From NCBI GenBank assembly GCA_007119005.1, contig SKQM01000239.1, forward strand, positions 1 to 10,096: a DNA stretch of 10,096 nt. Direction: 5' to 3'. The notes beneath the pieces were generated by a model. That model saw only the letters and a list, made by a program, of their open reading frames with translations. It was not told where the DNA came from and searched no databases. Made by a program: the position numbers and the translations under genes. The stretch is from Thioalkalivibrio sp. (GTDB lineage: Bacteria > Pseudomonadota > Gammaproteobacteria > Ectothiorhodospirales > Ectothiorhodospiraceae). The stretch's first letter is position 1. Each line of letters opens with the position of its first letter. Below, in pieces: positions 5,450-10,096 of this stretch.

Positions 5450-6613
5450 TCAGTCCGGCTCCTGGCGGAGCCGGCCCGTTTCCAGCAACTCCAGCGCCAC
5501 GTCGGCCGCTCGCCGGTCGGCGCCGCCGGGTCCGAGGCGGCTGCGTACCGCTTCGAGGGCGTCACGCATCGCCGCGAGCTGGGTCGGATTCCGTAGCAGA
5601 TCCAAAGCCTCGCGACAGAGCGAAGCCGGCTCCGCGGCCCGCTGCAGCCGTTCGGGGACGAGGCGCCCCCCTCCGACGATGTTCGCGAGCGCCACGTGGG
5701 GCACGCGAACCAGTCGCGAGAACAGCGCATGGCTGATGGGCGACATGCGGTAGATCACGATCATCGGTGTCCGCAGCAGGGCCGCCTCCAGGGTGGCGGT
5801 GCCGGAACTGATCAGTAGCAGCTCGCTCGCGGCCATGACCTCCCGGGCACGGCCCGGTCCGGTGAGCAGGGTGATGGGCAGGCTTTCGGTGGGCGCCAGA
5901 GCCTCCAGATATTCGCCGCGGATGCCGGGTGCGAGCGGTACCAGGAAGTGCAGGTTTTCGCATTCGCGCTGCAGGCACCGGGCGGTGGCCAACAGCACCG
6001 GCCAGTGACGCTGGATCTCGCCCCGCCGCGAGCCTGGCAATAGGCCCAGCAGGCGCGTTCCCTCCGGTATACCCAATTCCCGGCGCAGGTCCCGAAGCGG
6101 GGCGTCCATCTGGTCCACCAGCGGATTGCCCACGTAGCGCACCGGGACTCCGTGTTCTTTGTAGACGCGGGTTTCGAACGGGAACAGGACCGCCATCGCG
6201 TCCACGCTGCGCTTGATCCGGTGGATGCGCTTCTGGCGCCAGGCCCAGATCTGCGGGCTCACGTAGAACAGCACGGGAATTCCAAGGCGCCGGGCATGGG
6301 CCCCGAGACGCAGATTGAATTCCACGTAATCGACCAGCACAAGCAGCGCAGGCCGGGTCTCCTCGAGGTGCCGCTGCATGCGGTGCAGCAGACCCCGGAG
6401 CCGGCGATACTGCGTGATCACCTCCCAGAGGCCCATCACCGCGAGTTCGGAGACGTCGATCAGCGTCTCGGCTCCGGCGTCCCGCATGGCCTCACCCCCC
6501 ATGCCCGTGAAGACGAGGTCCGGTCGGCGCTCGCGCAGCGAGCGCATCATGCCCGCCGCCAGGTTGTCGCCGGAGGTTTCGCCGGCACAGACGACGATGT
6601 GCGGGCCGCTCAT
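5450..6613 (-). CDS. lpxB: Lipid-A-disaccharide synthase
   Basis: The product is 387 residues long, the usual LpxB length (about 380). LpxB (GT19) joins UDP-2,3-diacylglucosamine to lipid X, forming the beta-1,6 disaccharide of lipid A at the inner face of the inner membrane. Visible motifs are AGETSGD (10-16), LAVMGLWEV (57-65), FYVSPQIWAWR (116-126), LFPFE (143-147), LLPGSR (191-196) and SSGTATLEAAL (269-279). Asp95 and Arg196 align with E. coli Asp98 and Arg201, which matter for catalysis. Two motifs differ from the common form: DxPDFN reads DYVEFN (95-100) and VGHPL reads VGNPL (161-165). It is the last gene of the gnnA-gnnB-lpxB unit, 53 bases after gnnB. The acceptor and donor may therefore carry N-linked 3-acyl chains. 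No strong ribosome site is seen before the ATG at 6613. Confidence 0.95.
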   Translation of the reverse strand: MSGPHIVVCAGETSGDNLAAGMMRSLRERRPDLVFTGMGGEAMRDAGAETLIDVSELAVMGLWEVITQYRRLRGLLHRMQRHLEETRPALLVLVDYVEFNLRLGAHARRLGIPVLFYVSPQIWAWRQKRIHRIKRSVDAMAVLFPFETRVYKEHGVPVRYVGNPLVDQMDAPLRDLRRELGIPEGTRLLGLLPGSRRGEIQRHWPVLLATARCLQRECENLHFLVPLAPGIRGEYLEALAPTESLPITLLTGPGRAREVMAASELLLISSGTATLEAALLRTPMIVIYRMSPISHALFSRLVRVPHVALANIVGGGRLVPERLQRAAEPASLCREALDLLRNPTQLAAMRDALEAVRSRLGPGGADRRAADVALELLETGRLRQEPD

Positions 6614-6666
6614 TTCAGGGCACCCGGAGGTCGGATGTCAGGCCGGCGGTCGGGATCACGCGCGGG

Positions 6667-7764
6667 TCAGGCAAGGGCGGCCCGGATACGCTCGCCGATG
6701 AAGTCGATCTGCGCATCCTCGAGCTCCGGGAAGATGGGCAGCGACAGGCAGCGGGCAGCGACAGCCTCCGCCACCGGCAGGCTCGGGGGCGCCTTCTCGC
6801 GGTTGTCGAAAGCGGCCTGACGATGCAGAGGGATCGGGTAGTAGATCGCATGCCCGATGTCGGCCTCCTGCAGTGCCGCCATCACGGCCTCGCGGTGATC
6901 GGTGAGCAGAGTGTACTGGTGATACACATGTTGCCCGATGCCGTCCTCGTACGGGATCTCTACGTCGAGGTCGGCCAGAACCTCGGCATAGCGCGCTGCG
7001 ACACGGCGCCGCGCCTGGTTGAACCCGTCGATGCGCTTGAGCTTCACGCGCAGGATCGCGGCCTGTATCTCGTCCAGCCGCGAGTTATAGCCGATCTCGT
7101 CGTGATGGTAGCGAACCTTGGAGCCGTGGTTGCGCAGCTTCAGGAGCCGTTCCGCAGCGGGGGTGCAGTTGGTGGTGACCAGGCCGCCGTCGCCGTAGCA
7201 GCCCAGATTCTTGCTGGGGAAGAAGCTGAAACAGCCGAACGCGGTTGCGCTGCCGGTCTGCACGCCGTCGATGTGCGCGCCGAAGGACTGGGCACAGTCT
7301 TCGATCAGGAGCAGCAGGTGGTCCTCCGCCAGTCGGGTCAGGGCAGGCATGTTCGCCGGTTGCCCGAAAAGGTGCACCGGAAGGATGGCCCGCGTCCGCG
7401 GCGTGATCGCTTCGGCCACGGCGTCCGGATCGATGTTGAACGTGCGCGGATCGATATCGACGAAGACCGGTTCCGCCCCGACGTACCGGATCGCCTCCGC
7501 GGTGGCGATGAAGGTGAACGGGCTGGTGATCACCTCGTCGCCCGGTCCGAGATCGGCCGCCCGCAGCGCGAGGTGCAGCGCATCGGTGCCGGAGGCGCAG
7601 GTGATCGCATGGGTGACGCCCAGGTATTCCGCGAGTTCGGACTCCAGCGCCTGGACGTTGGGGCCGAGGATGAAGCGCGTGCTCTCGAGGACCTCGGCGA
7701 TGGCCGCATCGATTTCGCTGCGCAGGTCGTGGTACTGACGATGCAGGTCGACCATCGGAATCAT
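6667..7764 (-). CDS. gnnB: UDP-3-keto-GlcNAc aminotransferase, GnnB-like (DegT/DnrJ/EryC1 family)
   Basis: The product is 365 residues long, a full-length fold-type I sugar aminotransferase. MIPMVDLHRQY opens the protein as in the WlbE/GnnB branch. ASGTDALHLAL (57-67) binds the PLP phosphate, IEDCAQ (154-159) holds the Asp that pairs with the ring nitrogen, and SFFPSKNLGCYGDGG (180-194) holds the PLP lysine, K185. GYNSRLDEIQAA (225-236) and YYPIPLHRQ (308-316) are further family blocks. The predicted reaction is transfer of the amino group from glutamate to UDP-3-keto-GlcNAc, giving UDP-GlcNAc3N for lipid A. The symbol rests on position between the oxidoreductase gene and lpxB; the close relatives WbpE/WlbE make UDP-2,3-diacetamido uronic acids for O-antigen and cannot be excluded by sequence alone. 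GGGGGGAG, within the last codons of the upstream gene, is a strong ribosome site, and only three bases separate the two genes. Confidence 0.83.
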   Translation of the reverse strand: MIPMVDLHRQYHDLRSEIDAAIAEVLESTRFILGPNVQALESELAEYLGVTHAITCASGTDALHLALRAADLGPGDEVITSPFTFIATAEAIRYVGAEPVFVDIDPRTFNIDPDAVAEAITPRTRAILPVHLFGQPANMPALTRLAEDHLLLLIEDCAQSFGAHIDGVQTGSATAFGCFSFFPSKNLGCYGDGGLVTTNCTPAAERLLKLRNHGSKVRYHHDEIGYNSRLDEIQAAILRVKLKRIDGFNQARRRVAARYAEVLADLDVEIPYEDGIGQHVYHQYTLLTDHREAVMAALQEADIGHAIYYPIPLHRQAAFDNREKAPPSLPVAEAVAARCLSLPIFPELEDAQIDFIGERIRAALA

Positions 7765-7767
7765 GGT

Positions 7768-8760
7768 TCAGCTCCCCCCGGCTGCGTGCGGTTCCGCAGC
7801 TCTGGTCATGATGTTCAGGTTGGTGTGGACGAGGTCCGTGATCCGTGTGGCGGTTTCGAGTGCCCGCTGCGCGGCGTGTCCATCGACGATCACCGGCTGC
7901 TCCCCACGGACCGCGGCCACGAACGCCTGGATCTCGGTGAGCAGCGCGTCGGAGTCGCCGAACATGAGTTCCTCGCTGTGTATCTCGGGGACGCCGGTCT
8001 CCGGGTCATCGTCCCCCATGTGGTACAGCGCGAGGATCCGGTTCTGGAAGTCCACGACGGCATATCCGTGTGACTGAAAGATGCGCATGCGCCGCTCCGA
8101 CTTGGTGCTGACGCGGCTGGAGGTGACGTTGGCCACGCAGCCGTCGGCGAATTCCAGGCGGGCGTTCACGATGTCGATGTCGCCGGTGAGAATCCGGGCG
8201 CCCGAGGCGCGGATTTCGGTCAACGGCGCCTTCACGAGGTCGAGGATGATATCGATGTCGTGGATCATCAGGTCGAGCACCACGGAGACGTCGGTGGCCC
8301 GGGGCTTGAACGGTGCGAGCCGGTGCGACTCGATGAACCGCGGCTGCAGGGGTTCTTCCAGCAGCCGTCGCAGCGCGACGTTGAAGCGTTCCAGATGCCC
8401 CACCTGCAGGACCACACCGCGCTCCTCGGCGAGCTGGTTCAGAGCCTCCGCTTCCTCGATCGTGGTCGTGATCGGTTTTTCGACCAGCACGTGGCAGCCC
8501 ACGTCGAGGAAGTCCCGCGCGATCGCGTAGTGCAGCGTGGTGGGTGCGGCGATGCTCACGGCGTCGACGCGCCCGAGCAGGGCCCGGTGATCCAGCACCG
8601 GCTCGCAGTCGTACTTCGCGGCGATCTCGCGGGCGGTGGCGGCATTGCTGTCCACCACCGCCACCAGCTCCGTATCCGGGAGTTGCGCGTACTTGGCAGC
8701 GTGCCACTTTCCGAGGTGGCCGACGCCGACCACGGCACAACGGAGTGGGGGGGTGGACAT
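7768..8760 (-). CDS. gnnA: UDP-GlcNAc 3-dehydrogenase, GnnA-like (Gfo/Idh/MocA family)
   Basis: The product is 330 residues long. The N-terminal Rossmann fold shows VVGVGHLGKWHA (10-21) with GxGxxG, an Asp at the end of the second strand (VVDSN, 35-39) suited to NAD, and HVLVEKPI (90-97), the family's catalytic-lysine motif. LQVGHLERFN and DLMIHDIDIILDL follow; the His in the second is a typical Gfo/Idh/MocA active-site position. The predicted reaction is oxidation of the 3-OH of UDP-GlcNAc to the 3-keto sugar, which GnnB then aminates. The combination with gnnB and lpxB, as in Acidithiobacillus ferrooxidans, is the main support; a WbpB-type role in O-antigen sugar synthesis is the alternative, but that enzyme works on the uronic acid and its genes usually lie with glycosyltransferases, which are absent here. 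It is the first gene of the unit, divergent from rnhB, with only a weak GGGA ribosome site. Confidence 0.83.
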   Translation of the reverse strand: MSTPPLRCAVVGVGHLGKWHAAKYAQLPDTELVAVVDSNAATAREIAAKYDCEPVLDHRALLGRVDAVSIAAPTTLHYAIARDFLDVGCHVLVEKPITTTIEEAEALNQLAEERGVVLQVGHLERFNVALRRLLEEPLQPRFIESHRLAPFKPRATDVSVVLDLMIHDIDIILDLVKAPLTEIRASGARILTGDIDIVNARLEFADGCVANVTSSRVSTKSERRMRIFQSHGYAVVDFQNRILALYHMGDDDPETGVPEIHSEELMFGDSDALLTEIQAFVAAVRGEQPVIVDGHAAQRALETATRITDLVHTNLNIMTRAAEPHAAGGS

Positions 8761-8810
8761 GGCAATTCCCGGCAGGTTGTGATCGGATGCTGTGGTAGTG
8801 TAGCGCGCCG

Positions 8811-8843
8811 GACCGGTGGGCTGAGGGCGCGGCCCCGCCGGTC
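8811..8843. other. GC-rich hairpin in the gnnA/rnhB divergent intergenic region
   Basis: GACCGGTGGG (8811-8820) pairs with CCCGCCGGTC (8834-8843) over ten positions, one of them a G-U pair in RNA, with a loop of 13 bases. It lies near the middle of the 157-base gap (8761-8917) between two divergent genes, so it could form in the leader of either transcript. No T-run follows closely, so it does not look like a terminator. Clear -35/-10 boxes were not found in the gap. Confidence 0.3.
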
Positions 8844-8917
8844 GGCAACAGCTCTTTTCGCGCTAGTGTAACCAATCCGCCCGGTGTTGGGTCCGGACGT
8901 GGGGGGGAAGACGTCAG

Positions 8918-9541
8918 ATGGGGAATGAGGGCGCGTTCGGGCCCCGGACGGTGCAGGGTGTCGCCGGGGTGGATGAGGTCGGCCGAGGGCCTCTGGCGGG
9001 TCCCGTCGTGGCCGCAGCCGTGATCCTTCCCGAGTCCTATGCCCTTGCCGGTCTTGCCGACTCCAAGCGCCTGAGCGCACGCCGCCGAGAGGTCCTCGCC
9101 GGTATCCTGCGCTCCGAGGCCGCGGCCTGGGCGCTGGGCAGCGCGAGCGCGGCGGAGATCGACCAGCTGAACATCCATCACGCGACGCTGCTGGCGATGC
9201 GCCGGGCGGTTCTGGCGCTGCCATGGGTTCCGGCGGATCTTCTGGTGGATGGCCGGTTCACCCCGGAGGGGCCCTGGCGTGCCACCGCCGTGGTCGGCGG
9301 AGATGCCACGGTCCCAGCGATCAGCGCCGCTTCGATTATCGCCAAGGTGGCCCGGGATGCGTTGCTGGCCGAGTTGCACCTGAGGTATCCCGTGTACGGG
9401 TTCGATCGCCACGCGGGTTATCCGACCGTCGCGCACCTGTGCGCGCTGGAGCGCCACGGGCCCTGTCCGGAACACCGCCGCAGCTTCGGGCCCGTGGCCC
9501 GGAGCCTCGAAGCGAACCGGGTCCTGGAGCCCCTGCGATGA
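8918..9541 (+). CDS. rnhB: Ribonuclease HII
   Basis: The product is 207 residues long, normal for bacterial RNase HII (about 200). The enzyme nicks DNA 5' of misincorporated ribonucleotides and starts ribonucleotide excision repair. [20 protein letters not shown] (15-34) gives the catalytic Asp19 and Glu20 and the GRG loop that senses the RNA-DNA junction. LADSKRLS (46-53), LLVDG with Asp111, and [10 protein letters not shown] with Asp147 complete the DEDD set; these assignments are by motif. The C-terminal block [11 protein letters not shown] and HRRSFGPV is typical. The ATG at 8918 has GGGGGGGAAG (8901-8910) 7 bases upstream. The stop overlaps the dnaE start (ATGA), the usual gammaproteobacterial arrangement. 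Confidence 0.96.
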   Translation: MGNEGAFGPRTVQGVAGVDEVGRGPLAGPVVAAAVILPESYALAGLADSKRLSARRREVLAGILRSEAAAWALGSASAAEIDQLNIHHATLLAMRRAVLALPWVPADLLVDGRFTPEGPWRATAVVGGDATVPAISAASIIAKVARDALLAELHLRYPVYGFDRHAGYPTVAHLCALERHGPCPEHRRSFGPVARSLEANRVLEPLR

Positions 9542-10096
9542 CCGGCTTCGTGCATCTCAGAATCCACTCCGAGTACTCCCTGGTGGATGGCCTGGTGAGG
9601 CTCAAGCCACTGGTGGCCCGCGTTGCCGAGGCAGGGATGCCAGCGGTAGCGGTGACCGACCACTGCAACCTCTTCGGCCTCGTGAAATTCTACAAGGCGG
9701 CGCTGAGCGCGGGCGTGCAGCCGATCGTTGGCGCCGATGTACTGTTGCGCGGCCCCCGTGCGGACGGATCCCTCGCGCGGCTGACGCTGCTCGCGCAGAA
9801 CAGTGAAGGCTACCGGTATCTGACGCGGCTGATCAGCCGGGCCTGGCAGGAGGGGCAGGACAAGGGGGTGCCGAGGCTGGATCTCGGGTGGCTCGAGGGC
9901 TGTACCGACGGGTTGATCGCCCTGTCTGGCACGACCGACGGCATCTTTGCGCAGGGATCCGGGAGTCCCGTGACGCTGACCGAGGAGCTTCTGGCTCCCT
10001 GGCTGGCGCTGTTTCCCGAACGTTTCTACCTCGAACTCACGCGTACCGGACGTCCGGGAGAGGAAGCCTGGATCACCACCGCGCTGGCAGGTGCCG
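9538..10096 (+). CDS. dnaE: DNA polymerase III alpha subunit, N-terminal part (runs off the window)
   Basis: The ATG at 9538 overlaps the rnhB stop by four bases, and the frame stays open for 186 codons to the window edge. The full protein is normally about 1150 residues and is the replicative polymerase. The visible part is the PHP domain: [17 protein letters not shown] (4-20), [17 protein letters not shown] (39-55), VQPIVGADV, then ALSGTTDG and [14 protein letters not shown]. The PHP domain binds the epsilon proofreading subunit in gammaproteobacteria. One usual metal ligand of the HxH motif is Arg8 (HLR), while the His of TDH (His42) is kept. Translational coupling to rnhB is likely. Confidence 0.97.
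   Translation, partial: MTGFVHLRIHSEYSLVDGLVRLKPLVARVAEAGMPAVAVTDHCNLFGLVKFYKAALSAGVQPIVGADVLLRGPRADGSLARLTLLAQNSEGYRYLTRLISRAWQEGQDKGVPRLDLGWLEGCTDGLIALSGTTDGIFAQGSGSPVTLTEELLAPWLALFPERFYLELTRTGRPGEEAWITTALAGA

Noticed and set aside
6823..8073. 416-residue plus-strand frame opposite gnnB and gnnA
   Set aside because: It crosses two well-supported minus-strand genes and its translation is low in complexity (Val/Asp/Arg/Gly-rich), so it is a composition shadow.
6667..8760. O-antigen uronic-acid pathway (WbpB/WbpE) as first choice for the two sugar enzymes
   Set aside because: No UDP-GlcNAc 6-dehydrogenase, acetyltransferase, epimerase or glycosyltransferase gene is near; direct linkage to lpxB favours GnnA/GnnB. 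It is kept as the alternative.
8006..9475. 489-residue minus-strand frame spanning gnnA, the intergenic gap and rnhB
   Set aside because: It runs across two real genes in wrong frames and has an Arg/Gly/Pro-rich translation with no recognisable domain.
1..10096. CRISPR arrays, tRNA/rRNA genes, insertion sequences, prophage or toxin-antitoxin genes
   Set aside because: Nothing with spaced direct repeats, tRNA-like folds, transposase motifs or paired small toxin/antitoxin frames was seen on reading both strands.

Overview
The window is a GC-rich, densely coded piece of chromosome from a Gram-negative gammaproteobacterium. The markers are a lipid A gene (lpxB), the rnhB-dnaE pair with its usual 4-base overlap, a PA2779-family envelope protein and a TldD/TldE pair. 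The base composition and gene set would suit a sulfur-oxidising or purple-sulfur type lineage such as Ectothiorhodospiraceae, but the genus cannot be fixed from sequence reading alone. I see no CRISPR array, tRNA, rRNA, insertion sequence or prophage gene.

Layout. (a) 1-341: the 3' end of a NUDIX hydrolase gene; its stop codon lies inside a REP-like palindromic repeat (338-371). (b) 555-902: a small, degenerate PilZ-like protein behind a structured leader. (c) 4337-947, minus strand: a three-gene overlapping operon of a four-helix coiled-coil membrane protein, a TldD-like zinc protease and a TldE/PmbA-like partner. (d) 4501-5402, plus strand: a cysteine-rich conserved protein of unknown function, then a PA2779-family membrane-anchored protein, separated by a perfect 8-bp inverted repeat. 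(e) 8760-5450, minus strand: a Gfo/Idh/MocA oxidoreductase, a DegT/DnrJ/EryC1 aminotransferase and lpxB. (f) 8918-10096, plus strand: rnhB and the start of dnaE (DNA polymerase III alpha).

The most informative part is (e). An oxidoreductase plus aminotransferase directly upstream of lpxB matches the gnnA-gnnB pair described in Acidithiobacillus ferrooxidans. Those enzymes convert UDP-GlcNAc into the 3-amino analogue UDP-GlcNAc3N, so that lipid A carries amide-linked instead of ester-linked 3-acyl chains. In many gammaproteobacteria lpxA-lpxB-rnhB-dnaE are co-directional neighbours. Here rnhB-dnaE remain next door but are divergent from the gnnA-gnnB-lpxB block, and lpxA is not adjacent. The inference is that this organism makes a 2,3-diamino-glucose type lipid A, which is chemically sturdier than the usual ester-linked form.

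Second in interest are the linked TldD/TldE pair, probably a paralogue of the usually unlinked housekeeping pair, with its membrane-protein partner, and the seven-cysteine protein at 4501-4950.
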